In this document: piece by piece, positions 1 through 14,299 of the stretch
How the letters are laid out: each line of letters opens with the position of its first letter
Position numbering within the stretch: the first letter of the stretch is position 1
DNA from: Saccoglossus kowalevskii
Taxonomy: Eukaryota; Hemichordata; Enteropneusta; Harrimaniidae
Assembly (NCBI RefSeq): GCF_000003605.2
Contig: NW_003137830.1
Location: forward strand, 209,389-273,388
Length of the DNA stretch: 64,000 nucleotides
Direction: 5' to 3'
The notes under the pieces: generated by a model
Database searches by the model: none
What the model was told of the DNA's origin: nothing
The model's input: the letters and a program-made list of their open reading frames with translations, nothing else
Position numbers and translations under genes: made by a program

Positions 1-1290
1 TGTTATTACGAGCGCGCCACAAGACTATGTACTGCAACGTCGATAGTACACTCATGTATATAATCGTCTTAATGACTTCATTAGTATACATATATTATTT
101 CTACAGGTAATGGTTAAATCCTGAGTAATGGTCCATACGGTATAGGTACCTAGGGCAGTTGTTACCCCACAGTTGCTTTTATTGTAATTACCCATCATGC
201 TTTATTGCGAAACAAGTTAGACAAGTATTTCATATAATGTAAAATGTCAGAATATATATAAACGAACAGTGTTAAATCAGTGCACATTACACAAAATAGT
301 GGTATATTAACATTTGACATTTCAAATAGTGGAGTATAACAAAATAACACACTCGAATAGTCACACAGACTTAAATGTATTACGTTGTATTGATTCTACA
401 TTAACTACAGTACTCCATCTTACTACGTGGTAAGACTACACATTAAGCATGAATAGCATCAGAAATAATCACAGCGTTTTAGTTTCTGTACATCAACAAC
501 CACCGAATCTCATATTCATTTTGATATCGACTGTTTATAAGGTGTAAAGCTCAAATGTTTTAATATACGTATTTTAATTTCGACAACAACACAGATAATG
601 GTTATCAAATAAAAACGTTATGTTATTACTGTAAAATACTTTATTTTAGCTTCGGCTAATTTTAACTGAAAAGGCATTTGGCTGTTTATTTTGTTAACAG
701 AGTTGTTGATGAGTTGAGTGTAAAACATAGGAAAACAGTAATTTTATAGATTTTAAATTTTCTCATATTTATTGCTTCAACAAAAATTCAAAGTGAAAAA
801 TTAAATACTACTATATTACAGTATCACATTCATATTTCTTCACTTATTTCCGTTTTAGTAATTTTAACAATATCAGAAAACATTATTATTGCTTCGAACG
901 AGCTGATAATTAGGAAAACAACTAAAAAATCATCGTTGGGGGCACTCTCACTTATTACTGTCCATATCTCGCCACAGCTGTGATTTAATGTTGGAATCTA
1001 TGGCGAATCACGACCATATCGAGTGATATATGCCTGCCACGGGCATTGTGATTTGTCTGTATCAGTAGTAAGCATGTTGCCGTAAAGAGAGAGATTGTTT
1101 TTGTCTAATATTTATTGATAATCCAATACTGCTAACACAGTAGAATAGGGCATATCTGACACTTTACTTCAGTTGTATACGTATAGCAAACTCTGGAATG
1201 TCTTTAAAGTGTTCTACAAGATAAGATTCTGGAATTTCCCTCAAAATACACGTACTTAACGCGCGCAATCTGTCAATACACTTGGAACAT
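1..1290. other. Upstream intergenic sequence, no gene seen
   Basis: AT-rich sequence 5' of the receptor gene. No open frame with coding character and no RNA gene or repeat stands out on either strand. It may contain distal promoter or enhancer sequence for the receptor, or earlier 5' UTR exons, but nothing here shows that directly. Confidence 0.6.
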
Positions 1291-1591
1291 GGTAAGACGC
1301 TATCCGATTAGGCCATGTTCCGTTAGATATAAAATATTCTAATCATTTCATGAAAAATGCAATTGACTTTTGATGGTTAACGACTCAACTGAGGCTGTTA
1401 ACGAGGAGACACGATGCTTTCGTCATACATCATTCGAAAGCTTGATTGACTTCCGAGGCAGTACGCAAGTACATCACTCTCCGCCGCCGCAGTAATAGTT
1501 GTAGTATTAATAGTAGACGAACAGACCATCGTCGGCTCAGTCGGGCGAGGACCTGGTGCATTCAGCAGCTTGTAGCCGCCGATCGATAAAC
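1291..1591 (+). promoter_or_regulatory. Putative promoter and 5' UTR of the receptor gene
   Basis: A TATA-like TATAAAA lies at 1328-1334, about 260 bases before the start codon. From about 1390 the sequence becomes visibly richer in G+C (including CCGCCGCCGC near 1480), unlike the AT-rich flanks, as expected of a transcribed leader. An initiator-like TCAGTC is at 1537-1542. An in-frame stop at 1514 with no ATG between it and 1592 fixes the translation start. The transcription start itself is not defined, and an additional untranslated exon further upstream is possible. Confidence 0.35.
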
Positions 1592-2058
1592 ATGGCACAC
1601 GGGTTGAACTTAGACGATTTTTACCGCATGTCTAACGGAACGATTAACTGGAGTGATCCTAGAATATGGGATCACCTCGATCAGTACATGGCGAACTCTC
1701 ACTACTCCGATTACGACTACTACGGAGATGGTAACTATTTGCCGGACATTCATGTTGCTGTTAAAACCATACTCGTCGTAACGTTCATTGTCATAATTAT
1801 CGTTTGTGGTTTTGGTAACACTCTGTTATGTCTGACGATATTTCGGCAGAAACGTCTTCGTACAGTCACCAACTTGTTCATCGCCAGTCTTGCGGTGTCC
1901 GATGCGATGGTAGCAATTCTCTGCGCTCCGTTCAACTTATATTACTACTTATACCAGAACTGGGTATTCGGCGACGCCATGTGCTCAGTGGTCGGCACTG
2001 TTAAAATGGTCTCACTGAACGTCTCGATCAATACTCTATTGGTCATAGCTCTAGAAAG
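1592..2058 (+). CDS. Prokineticin receptor-like class A GPCR, exon 1 (N-terminus to TM3)
   Basis: Joined to 22856-23558 this gives a 389-residue receptor, the usual size for vertebrate PROKR1/2. It would sit in the plasma membrane and signal through heterotrimeric G proteins on binding a secreted peptide; the ligand is unknown. The start is the ATG at 1592 (context ATAAACATGG); a longer reading from 1556 would need a GTG. The N-terminus has sequons at N15 and N19 and an acidic, tyrosine-rich stretch (about 38-49). TM1 is about 54-82 with N1.50 at N76 (GFGN), TM2 about 92-118 with LAVSD (D104), the WxFG of loop 1 starts at W124, and C131 is the TM3 disulfide cysteine. The exon ends after GAAAG in GAAAG|GTAAGT, so E155 and two bases of R156 of the ERY motif are here. 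Class A membership is certain; the prokineticin family call rests on exon 2 motifs. Confidence 0.93.
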
Positions 2059-2584
2059 GTAAGTTTCAACACACCTTCCTTTGAAAAAATGTTACTGTTA
2101 TATTAGGTCTAGCCATTAACGACACACAGCTCTAGCTCCAAATGTATTTAAACCACAGTTGGATGTATACTTGGGAATAACTTTCTTCTTAAACAGATAA
2201 TATCTGCAATCCTGGCATATCGAGACTAATTAAGAGAAGCAGTTTCAGCTTATTACTGCAAAAAATAAATAAAACCGATCACGCCTAGATGGGTATACAA
2301 ATTGAAGATATGCCCTGTGTTACGACAGAAAGTGATAGTTTACACTCTACTTTAGTCGATTTGTATTCAACTTTTGATATATATTCTGTATTCTTATCAA
2401 ACTTATAAACGTCTTTTTTTAAATTTTAAAGTAGGTGACGTTTATAAGAATCACACCATAATATTATGGTCTAGTTTTTTATTGTGAGCGCAAGACACAA
2501 TTCCGGTTTATACCAAGATGGAAAGACGAAACCTATTGGATAAACAATTGCCTACAATAACGGACTATGGCCTTAGGGGGCATT

Positions 2585-2600
2585 GTATATACGTATATAC
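2585..2600. repeat. 16-bp perfect palindrome
   Basis: GTATATACGTATATAC is its own reverse complement. Alternating purine-pyrimidine runs like this can form cruciform or Z-like DNA. In an AT-rich intron it may be chance. Confidence 0.5.
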
Positions 2601-5600
2601 ACGAACGAGTTTCTTGAACGCTTTGTTGTTCGCTCGAATCAGAAATTGTTTGCTTTAGGCAAAAATCGAAAATGGTGGGATTAACAGTGATCGATCTAAG
2701 GCAGGAGTTTTAGTTAATCCTGTTTGCCCTAAATAAATACCGGACCACAATAACCTTACAATTTACATTTCTCTCTAGACCATATGCTTTAGTGCGAGCA
2801 TTGTTGGTGAAGGATTATACTTTGAAAAAAAAACATTAACCATGCTGCTGACGAAAATCAAAACTCCAAATCAAAGTAAACAAATGTTATTTCTATTTAT
2901 AATTTCACTATTCCATATTAATATATAGATTATTTTTCCAGTACTGCACATGATGATAATAAAGGATTTATCATGTAGACAGCCAGACAACACGAAAATG
3001 TATGTATTTCAAATTCCACTGTAACGCGAAAACATATAATATAGCTATTTTCATAAAAGTAATATTGCTAACACCTGATATTCCAATATTTAATACATGA
3101 ATAATCAAATGTGCTAGAAAAAACACACTAAATACACACACTTCCGCGCGAACCAACGGAGACGAAGAAAAACATTTATTCCCGGAAAGCAGGGAATCGT
3201 GAGCAGATTTTGTGACGAAACAGAACACTTTATATATAAAAATGGTACACACGATAGCCCCTAGTTGTTTACGATTGACGGAAATATGTACTCCCTTCTC
3301 ACGTCACTTTAGATCTTAAATTTCAAACCTACCTGTGACAAGTGAACCAGTTTATATCTCCAGGGCATACATTCAGCATGTGCAGATTTAGTAGGATCAT
3401 ATGTCAAACGAACTTTTCTAAGAAATTTGTCAGTGTTAGTTTTTTTTCTGTTAAGAGTGTCTCGAGTATGCGTATACTCACTTTGATTTTCTGACGATGT
3501 GTTCGTATATATGCTACTGCAAGTCACACAATTATGTTGCAAGAACCTTAATATATAAGCAAATAATAGCATATTCTATACATTAGAGTAAGCATATTTG
3601 AGTATAGTGATTTGCATACTAATTAGGGAACTATGATGAAACACATGACTATACCACTATATATACATAACGGTTCTATATACATAGGACTAACCCAATG
3701 AGCTTCAGGTAATGTACAACAATGGCGGATATCATTTTACATGACTAGGATACATAACATTTCAATTAAATGTTAGTACGGGATAACAAGTATTCTAATT
3801 GCTCTCAGATTCATCGTAACCGTTTCTCATGTTCCTGCGTTGTCGGCATTGTGTTTCGACCTGTATCGTAATCGGAAACGGGGTATTTTTAGAATTGAGC
3901 TTTGATATTCGTCTATCGTGAACGAACATTTTATGCATTGTGTTGATTTAATCATGCCTGTTTCCCAGCACGATTTTTACTTTATCTGCAACGATCAACT
4001 ATATGGATCGGATTTGAACTGGCTAGATTCATTATTTGTATATGCTTCTAGAGGGGAGGGACAATTGTAAAATAGTTACACGTAGATGTAGTACCATGAA
4101 TAACTAATAAGTGTAACTAATAATTTACGAAATTGTAAGCAACACTTTGAATTTTAGCGCTTGTTGAATGACCTTCATGAACCCTTCTCGCAAATGTAGC
4201 CAAAATGCGAGGCTACGAGAAAAAGGCTACATGTTTCTGAAAACATGAAAATATTTTCCATAGAGAATTGGGTTTTATCAAAGAGTATGGTGGTCAATGG
4301 GGAGCCTCTTCTAAATGTTTTTGTAATCTGGTTATCCCCGAGGTACCCGTGTTTCAAAATAAAATAATTTTTGCATACGCCATACGCCACTTGAGGTATC
4401 TAATAAAGTACCCTCAGGACATGCCGTCCACCTTAAGCTGATCTTGTGTCTTAGTTAGGATTACGCTCATTCAATCTCATTGTACTTACGCCTTAATTAA
4501 GGAAAGATGCGCAACACAAAACCAACTTACTATCAAAAATTACACCAATCCCAACACGTTCTTACGTTTTCCCATCATCAGCTTCTTACGTGAGTATCGA
4601 CCAGTGCTGGTTTAATAGAAACCTGTAATTGGATTAGTCATCGCTGTTTCACGTGTATTCAGCTTCACATTTATTTGACTTACACACACATCCGCTACAA
4701 GTAATACCGAAGTAATATGATCCTCGTACATCACAATTTGCTGATGTGTACATCTAATATATGTCTTGCATAGTAAGTGATATACTAATGTAAAGTTAAT
4801 TACTTTCACACGTATTGCATCATTATCAAATTAAATTGTTAGGTGTGGATGCTGGGTAAAGGTTTATCGCAACAAAAGAATATGTGGAGGCTAACACGAT
4901 TAGACAGTTTAGCAACAATTTCAAATGTTAAAACCACACTTTATACACATACGAATAATTATATGATGCGATTTAAATAATTATTTGAAGTAAATGTTTA
5001 ACTTTATAATCTAACCAGGTGACTATTATTGAGTCAGTTGAGAGCGGTGGTTTGTTAGTTTGTCTGGTATACGTGTATACCACTTCACTTTGTGAAATGT
5101 CCATGGCAATAGCTTGAATAAAACATATAGACAAACTGTTTTAAATTGTACTATTATAATAGCTAGATAATGTTTTTGTTTCAGGAACGCCATGCGCACG
5201 AGCGGGGTATATTGGGATTAAATAAATGAGGTCTCTTAATTTGCAAACGTATATACATATATCGATTGCTATGATGATTTACATTACCAATGAAGTTGGA
5301 GAAAAAGTTTAGAGGTTATAAAAATCAAATCTCGTGGAAACTGCAAGCACGTATAAATTGCTCCATGCACCACTGACTGTATACCAGTAATTGCAGTGAA
5401 AGCGCATGCGTGGCACATTGATTAAATCAACGGCATTTGATTTTCTGATACCCATAATCCATGTCGTTCAACATGTATTATCATATCAAATACTCATAAA
5501 ATAAAACGTATTCAAAATTGTTCGTCGATATATACACTGTATTTTCTAAAGAATAAAGAAAAATATAAAGAATTCTTGATCATTGTATTCTTTGCAACAA

Positions 5601-8600
5601 AGTATTTCATCAAATTCTTAGTAATGTCAATAATTCAGAGGTGTTTGATCGTTTTGCTCATTATTCACAGGCAATATAATTTGCGGTGAATTTCATTACC
5701 ATATTAGTAATAAGAATAAAGCAATTCTCGAGAGGGAGGAAATAAAAAAACAACACATAAGTAATAAATCATACATTGTATGGTCACTAATATGATTAGT
5801 TATTTTAATACGATGGATTTAGCCTATGCATTTATGCTTCGATGTTTAAACTTTCCTAGGAGTTGGTATAAACATATATACATGAAATTGTACTGCAAAT
5901 TTTACTATATAAATTGACTTTGTCCATTCAGTATTATGTCTTGCGTAAGATCGTACACAACATTTTCTTTGTAATATATATCTTTAGTAGAATATAAGGT
6001 TAATCCATATTCTATGGTCGAGAGATTTCCTCTCATGGTTGATTTGATTAATCACAGTGAACTAAATTGTATCATATTAAAATATATCGCCTAAAAATAG
6101 AAAATAGGTAAAACAAGCAAGAAAAGGTATTTTCCCCTTTCCCGCTAACTTAATTAATGGATTTTTGAAAGTATTTCAAGCAGTTCAATTTTCCAAAATG
6201 TTAGCGATGTCAGCAATTTTCAAGTTTCCATCGTTGTTTAATTTTATTGTTTTGGCAATATTTACTTGTTAATTTTAAACATATATCCTTCCTGTTTTGT
6301 ATACTTCATGATTTACAATTGCATTTGTTGGCCTACAGAATTTTAGACTGGTATTCGGTACGAGAAGTGGTATATATTGGTTTCGGAAAAATTGGATTGA
6401 TAATATCTAGTTTGATCCAGATTGAAGTATTTATTTTAAGCTCTTACGTATTTGGTATAAACATCCATTTCCCGGATATAAATATATTGCAATGATTTGA
6501 ATGTACACGTAGTCACATATTCACATTCACTGGCTATATATGGGATTAAACAATTCACACGTAAAACTATTCTGTTATAGATGGACAACTCCCAACACTG
6601 ACAACAACTGTTAGCTTCAAATTGCATGGTTTTCTTTAATCTTATTGAGAAATCAATATGGCCAGTGTCGTCATTGGTACGTGAATTCGATCACGTGCTC
6701 TATACATTGAGAAGGAAGTGTCTTCTTCCAGGATCTATTATTGTTTTGTTTAGTATCATAATTCACATATTTCTGAATAAAGCGAATACCGCGTTACTAT
6801 TAGAAGCCCCGACACAAACAGGAATTCTGCATTTACATTGACCTCTCCATAACTGTCTTAACAAACTACAAATGAAACTTGCACGACGTGCAGCCAATTT
6901 TGTGACGAAGTGAGGAAACTAAATTTTATTGGTTAAAAGCATGTATAGTTGTTCTTCATTTCTAGTAGTTCAGGGTTAAACTGGTTTAGATGGTGTAAAA
7001 TAGGGAACCTGAAAGATTTCCAAAATAAAAGTGGAGAATGCCAAAAACTAAATATAAGATGTATTCAGTTCATTTGTTACCATAAATACACATAAAGGAG
7101 GTTAAGTTGTAGAAAGCATTATTTGACTTTTAGACAGTATGCTACCAGTAATCGGAAAAACCAGACATTATCGCAAGGCACATTTAATTGTTCGTCTTAA
7201 GCTAGAATTTGACATTTGATATTAAGCACGTATCTTTTTTTCAGTAATTGGCCATACTTTTCGGGCAATAATTTCTGAAACCACCTCGTATAACATCATT
7301 AATATGTTAATTATCATATTTTGGGTATGCGTATTTACGTATTTACAACATGGTAAACTAACGCATGATTTTGGGTGAGGACATTCTTTTGAACATCTGA
7401 AAATTGTTATATTTTCTCGTTATAATACATAGTTGCACAGCAACTTAATTAACATTCAGTTCAGTGTGTGGAAATACGAGCAAGTGCTGATGGAGAATAT
7501 TGCCCCTCGGCGACATTTCAACATTTACTTCGACACTAGTATCGGATCGTATAACAAGGACGCGTTTGAAAAACCCAAGGTATCAAATGGTGTTTAGATT
7601 TTCCTAAAATAACGACGGCCTAAATATGAAACTAATTATGAGTGTCACAGAAAATATACGTCTGGACTAACAAGATTGTATGCGTAATAAAATATGCATA
7701 GAATGCGGATCAAGTCTGGTCTGCGTTCTGATTTAGTAAAATTACATTAAAAATTCATGGCAGACAAATTACATCATCGTGATATTATCAGATACGAATG
7801 CATCCGGGATCTGAGAATAGATGCTTGTCAAACAGGCGTGTTACAGCATGGCTTGAATTATCAATTGCGCACGTCATATTGCCACTGTAAATTATTGAAA
7901 AGTTAATATTCTGTCAAATAAATGTCACCGTTATTAAACCAAATGAATGAATACCTATTTGTCTTTATGGACACTAATTCCCCAGTCTTATATCGTCGTA
8001 GCGTGTGTTATTATTGCAATTGATACTTGCATTATTCACACACTGAAATTCTATTCAGTGACTTGACATGGGAATTACTGCAAATATCAGCACCTTTATT
8101 TTGAACAACAATCAGCATTCAGTATAGAGTCTGCTGATAGTATACGGGTATAGAATGACTTGGGAATACGGCGTGTGCTGATTGTTATCCCTCTACGTGT
8201 ATTAGTCATGATCTAATATGATGTATAGACGGTAATTTATGTTTATATACTGATATAATGAAGCCTATAATTAAGATGTCTAATCGTAATTGCATCCCAG
8301 GCACATTTGTCAAAGAGAATGAATGATGTATGTTAGATTAGCGTACAATGGATGAATTGGACACGATTACGTCAGAACTCTATGCTTCAATGTTTTGGGA
8401 TATCATTAGATTCCTTGCAATGTCTATGAACCAATTGCTCGTGTATTCTGTGTCCCATTATCTTTCATAACATAAATAGGTCTAAGAAATGTATAACTGT
8501 TAATGATTATATGGGTAATGTGCAATTTCATCCAGAATATTTGATTTGATTCATAAATACAATGTAAGACTGGATAACGAGTCGAATATGATCTATGTTA

Positions 8601-10525
8601 AATTATATACAATAAACGTCATCCACATCATTGGATGTTTGATGACAGAGCATATGTATTGTGCCCTACATATATTCAAATATACTGATTTTGATATTTC
8701 TGGACGCACAGTTCCACGACTTCCTTCCTTCACGGGTATATTGCTATCAGTCAGGTCATTGACTTTGTAGAGCAATGGCATTTATAGCAGATATTTTGAA
8801 GTGGCTTATTGCATTTCAGAACAGGATATGGGCAGACAATTTGCATTTAGCAGTGTGGGCGGCTGTCATTATACAACTGTTAAATTATTTGTTGACATTT
8901 AAAATCATTAGAAGCAAATAAAATAAAACACATCGTATTCAATCTAATTTACCTCTCTAACAGAGAGTGACAAATATTCCTAAATTTAATTTGTTTGTAT
9001 TATCCGACAACCCTAGCTGAATGCAAAAAAATTCCGTTACTAAAATAGAAAATGAAAAATAATGTGATATCAGACATTACCATATTGCACCGTACATGAG
9101 GTTATAGCAGAGTTTATTGAAATACTAAATCACACAAACACACAACAATTGGGCATCCTATGTTATAAAATATCCTTTCGTAATTCGGATATAAAATGTT
9201 GTTTAGATTACTGTGTCGCTGTTGTTATTGTTTTGCTGTCAAAATCAATACAAAATCAATACCTTTTGGGGGATACAGATGATATAGTACCATAGGTTAT
9301 TTTTATTTTGAAATTTCACAGAAAACAAACTGATTTACTAAAATACTAAAAAAAACGCCACAGTGGACAACAACAGTAACATTAGTCGCTTTTCTAAGAC
9401 AAGAAGCGAACTGAGACAACGCAACACAACACAACACTTAGATAAGTATACCATTATGTCTTGAAGTCAGTATTCCTATTTCCTCACTAATTTCCATGTC
9501 ACACCAAACACTATAAACAGTTACTCGTATTAACTTATTATTGCCGTGTTCATAAAACATCTGCCCTTGATACCGATAAAACTTTACGACTTTTCGCAAA
9601 AATATTTTTATTTTACCATGAACATGTTTTATAAAGTCAAAACTGATTATTCGCAGTTTTGTCAAATAGGCGAAATCATCGAATCGAGGGGTTTATTACT
9701 TCCAGTTTCTCGATGACTTTATATTCATCGCAACATTCATCGCATAGTTTTCTTTATCGTCAAATATCTTTCTAGATCACCAAATTTTAAGTACGGAAAC
9801 ATGCTTGATCACATTTTGTTATATGAATGACTAAAATGGGCATAGACAAGGAAGTATTCATCGATCGATAACAACCCGATCGTGTAAGCACGGCAATAAT
9901 TTCATATACTACAAAGTTGTTGATCACTGTAGCGTAAAGTAGTATTATCCACACTTCCCATCTACACTAGAATTTACACGTTGAAATGAAAATATATTGC
10001 CGAATTTACGCGATATAAATCTACGCGTTTAATCTGCGGAACTGTTTCCACATCAGTTGGTTTTAGCTTGACATTAACAATCAACAAAGGCGATTGTATA
10101 CGCGCGGCGCAATAATTCTTGTTTTAATTCTCACACGGAAAACCACACGATAACAAATACAACTCGATACCGTCGAGCGTAATGGAACGCTTCCTCTGAC
10201 ATTGATGTAATCATACATCTATTTTCTCTCGGTTGACTCAACTCATCAGGGAAAACTTCGTGAATTTAATTCTCTCCACAAGGGGCGTAACTGATTGCAA
10301 CCTGTCACTGCGGTTTTAACATACAATTAATATATGTCCATTGTAAGACGCAATCACAATTGGATATGTTTCACAATGTCATCATTGCCAGGGTAAAATG
10401 ATGACAACGTAATTTTCGCTGAGGTATCGTGACAACATTTAATTGACGTGTCATTACAGCGAATTACGTTCTCGGATTTTATAACTCAGTATAAACAAAG
10501 TATTTCGCAGCTCTCTTACCGAAAG

Positions 10526-10670
10526 ATCTTCAATATTCTCAATCGTCCACTATGCCACAGTATCTAGCTAAATAACTTCAAATTGTCCTGGTTTAACACC
10601 GTCCCGGAAAATCTTCAATATTCACAATCGTCCACTATGCCACAGTATCTAGCTAAATAACTTCAAATTG
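10526..10670 (+). repeat. 60-bp direct duplication, 85-bp period
   Basis: Two 60-base copies (10526-10585 and 10611-10670) start ATCTTCAATATT and end ACTTCAAATTG. They differ at one or two bases (TTCTC against TTCAC) and are separated by 25 bases. The near identity implies a recent local duplication or replication slippage. No gene or element boundary is associated with it. Confidence 0.85.
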
Positions 10671-12713
10671 CAAATTATATTCTCGTAATTTAAGATATAT
10701 TCCAAATTCTGGAAATAAATAACGAGTTACTTCTTATATTGAACAAAGCTGCTTATATCATTTATGTCAAGGTAACCATAACGTCCGACCTTGCCAGATT
10801 ATAGCTATATCGGCCCCCATGTATATTGCAATAATGATATGTGGGAAACAATTAATTTATTTGATGGAAAAAAAATAGTAACACACATGTATTGTCTACT
10901 AAGTGACTTAAAGCGTATCCACTGATTCAGCATATCAATATGTGCGAGTAATAATATTTAATGAAGAGTTGAGAAGCGGGATGGAGTTGTTAAATCTATA
11001 GCTACTAAACTATATTGGTCTGAACTTTCCCGTTAAACACAAGCTAACGCGCCTAAACCCACACGGGTCATGTGATAACGACTTGGCAATGTGTTATACA
11101 CGCTCGTCCCCATCATGTTCTATTTCCTGGGTACAATGAGTTCACATCGCGGCGTTGTCGGTATTTCGCTGAATATACCATATGTAGTTGTCAGTGCTAC
11201 GTAATATTTTTCCCGTCTAGTACGTCATCGCGTACGTCGTGTTGTATATTCTAGTTAGTGAAAAGTTCTTTTGCAAAACACTTTAACGCTATTCCGGATG
11301 CATATCTATCACGACAAACCACTTTGTTGGTGAATGTTTCATTGATGTACCACGACATCCGGAAAATCGTTTGATGCAACGTCGGATACGCACCAGCCGG
11401 TGACATGTAGACAGACAAGAATCAACTCGGAATAACCTATGAGTTGTATTAGTAAACATCACAGGCACAATAACTCACAAATGGTCTTTATCGTTTTTGT
11501 GCAGCTGTCTTGTAACAATATAAACACGGATAAGTTCACTGACATGTTTTAAATACCCCCATGCAAATATGTGCTCCTCGACTTTATCTATGTCCTTTAG
11601 GCAGTAACAGGACACTTAATCGAACATTTTTTTAGAAATAAAACGACTCATTCATGATTACAATTGTCTTGTTAAAAAAAGAACAACCACGTACACACAA
11701 ACAAACGTTGGAAATAACACGACAACAAGACGCACGTCATTACCGGCACATACTTTAATACAAAGTTTAATATAAATACGTTATCATTACTCGCTGTCAT
11801 CTATATTTTGTTCAGTGAATGAATAACAGATTTCTAGCAAATTTCTAAAATCTATGTATAAATTTTACTCCATAAAATATGCGTGTTAGTTAATTTGCCC
11901 AAACAATTGTCTTCGAATGCGAGTGTAAAACTACTGGCCTAACCTCAGCCACTAATTGGCTCTCCCCAGCGAAAATGGCGATGCGTTCTCCAGAGTTGTA
12001 GATATATATAACGGATACAGTGGCAGATCAACCTCGTGACTTATAATATGTGCACGGGGCAATATAAAGACAACATGAATGTCTTCAGTGGTGATAAATC
12101 GCGCACAATAAAACACTGACATTCATCGAAGTTGAGTATGAAAACATCTGGTAATACTAAGTCCAAACCTACTTAGTGGATTCGTTTCTAGCAGCAAGAT
12201 TAGTTAAGGTCTACTAAAAGTGATAGCCGGTACTACTCGTTAAGCCTAACAGGGATTTCAATTTATCATACGATGATAGTGTTTGTAAGCTCAAACAAAG
12301 AGTGTGCAAGTACTAACTGGTCACTGCAGATAACCAATATATGGCCTTTTTACGACATATTTACGACACAATTTCCTGAAATTCCCAACATAAAACACCC
12401 CGATGCTGAGTATGCTGACTGCACGTAATTATCTAATACCAACGAAAGAGGTTTAATATTCACTTTTCACTGAGTGAAATACACGTGTGTTGGGTATTTA
12501 CGTCAGAGGCTACTCACTCATGAAATGTAGACAAGCAGATCGCTTTGAATTGTTTTATTTTGATGGATTACATCACAAGCACAGTTTACCTAACTCTGTA
12601 GTAGTTTCATTGGCTCAGCTGGCAACGCGGGAAACGGCCGACTTTACGTGGAGTCTGTAGTCATGGTATTAAATTTAGACTTCAATAAAATATATCATTA
12701 TTGTTATCATTTC

Positions 12714-12820
12714 ATCGACAACAATTCAGTCGTTACAATGTAGCCCTTTCAATTAATTGTGTAAACGTCCCTCTTTATAAACGATTATATTTCTCCAATA
12801 TTTTCACAATCACACCATGT
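12714..12820 (+). repeat. Left copy of a duplicated sequence flanking the assembly gap
   Basis: This 107-base stretch (ATCGACAACAATTCAG to CACACCATGT) recurs immediately after the gap at 13347-13462. It lacks 7 bases (TGTCAAC) and two single T/A bases found in the right copy and has two substitutions. The gap begins exactly where the copy ends, which is typical of two haplotypes placed side by side, or of a collapsed tandem repeat. Confidence 0.85.
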
Positions 12821-13346
12821 NNNNNNNNNNNNNNNNNNNNNNNNNNNNNNNNNNNNNNNNNNNNNNNNNNNNNNNNNNNNNNNNNNNNNNNNNNNNNNNN
12901 NNNNNNNNNNNNNNNNNNNNNNNNNNNNNNNNNNNNNNNNNNNNNNNNNNNNNNNNNNNNNNNNNNNNNNNNNNNNNNNNNNNNNNNNNNNNNNNNNNNN
13001 NNNNNNNNNNNNNNNNNNNNNNNNNNNNNNNNNNNNNNNNNNNNNNNNNNNNNNNNNNNNNNNNNNNNNNNNNNNNNNNNNNNNNNNNNNNNNNNNNNNN
13101 NNNNNNNNNNNNNNNNNNNNNNNNNNNNNNNNNNNNNNNNNNNNNNNNNNNNNNNNNNNNNNNNNNNNNNNNNNNNNNNNNNNNNNNNNNNNNNNNNNNN
13201 NNNNNNNNNNNNNNNNNNNNNNNNNNNNNNNNNNNNNNNNNNNNNNNNNNNNNNNNNNNNNNNNNNNNNNNNNNNNNNNNNNNNNNNNNNNNNNNNNNNN
13301 NNNNNNNNNNNNNNNNNNNNNNNNNNNNNNNNNNNNNNNNNNNNNN
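12821..13346. other. Assembly gap of 526 N
   Basis: Undetermined bases. Reading frames that cross it are artefacts. The sequence on both sides is duplicated, so the true gap may be zero or negative in length. Confidence 0.99.
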
Positions 13347-13462
13347 ATCGACAACAATTCAGTCGTTACTGTCAACAATGTAGCCCTTTCAATTAATAGT
13401 GTAAATGTCCCTCTTTAATAAACGATTATATTTCTCCAATATTTTTCACAATCACACCATGT
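13347..13462 (+). repeat. Right copy of the duplicated sequence flanking the gap
   Basis: Counterpart of 12714-12820, here 116 bases long, beginning at the first called base after the gap. Differences are one 7-base and two 1-base insertions and two substitutions, a level that fits allelic divergence in an outbred marine invertebrate. Confidence 0.85.
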
Positions 13463-14299
13463 AAACGTTTTTCTTTGCATTCATGCTACAATTTAAGGTT
13501 ATGAGAACCGACATGTCAAACATATAGGTATTTGTTTAATCGTGTCATGGAACGTAATCTACAACAGAAATCAAGTTATCGGATTTCGTAGTTCGACCAA
13601 CCGTAAACTTCGAAGAAAGGATACTAACACGGCATATATTGTATGATCTATATATTAGTATATATTGTACCAGTGTACAACTTGTAACATCCAGTAGTCT
13701 AGATATATACATTCGTATCATAGTTAAACAGTGAAAACACAAAGTAGGCAACAATGGACTATATTACTAAGATTACTTTGCTCCCGCCGAGGATAAATTG
13801 ATACAAGTATGCACCGGTCTCGATAGGTGGGGTAAACGGCAACGTGCGTCATTATAAAGTATATTCCCTAGTACGTAACAAGGTTGTCGGTATAAAACAC
13901 ACGCGACGTACATATACAAATTGTGATGAACATGTAATGAAACTATGACGTCAGCCCATCATCAAGGCACGGCGAGTGTAGTTGAAATTGCATCGTAAAT
14001 GTGCTCAAATCGTGTAAGTGCATTAAGCATGCCACTCTAAACACTCGAACACTCAACTACTTTCGGGCGACGCGTTGATACGTCCGCAATTATATGTGGT
14101 TGATGAAAAGATATATGATAATTAAACAACATTATTTTGTATGCATACATACACATTCGTCGAAAATTATACACATTATTGTTTTTAATTTCTCATTCCA
14201 TTTAAGTTATCGTACTTGTTATTTCTAAAATAATATATCTCACGCAGGCATTAATACAAGATAGAGTTTGATACGTCACGAAAACAAACAAGCTGCTCT

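Noticed and set aside
1556-1591. Longer receptor N-terminus beginning at 1556
   Set aside because: It would start on GTG. The ATG at 1592 has a good context and is the first in-frame ATG after the stop at 1514.
1398-1935. Minus-strand ORFs over the promoter and exon 1
   Set aside because: They overlap the well-supported receptor exon in another frame and encode nothing recognisable.
12600-12660. tRNA-like A box TTGGCTCAGCTGG
   Set aside because: No B box follows at the right distance and no cloverleaf can be drawn.
12701-13396. Long ORFs across the gap
   Set aside because: They exist only because N was read through. No real sequence supports them.
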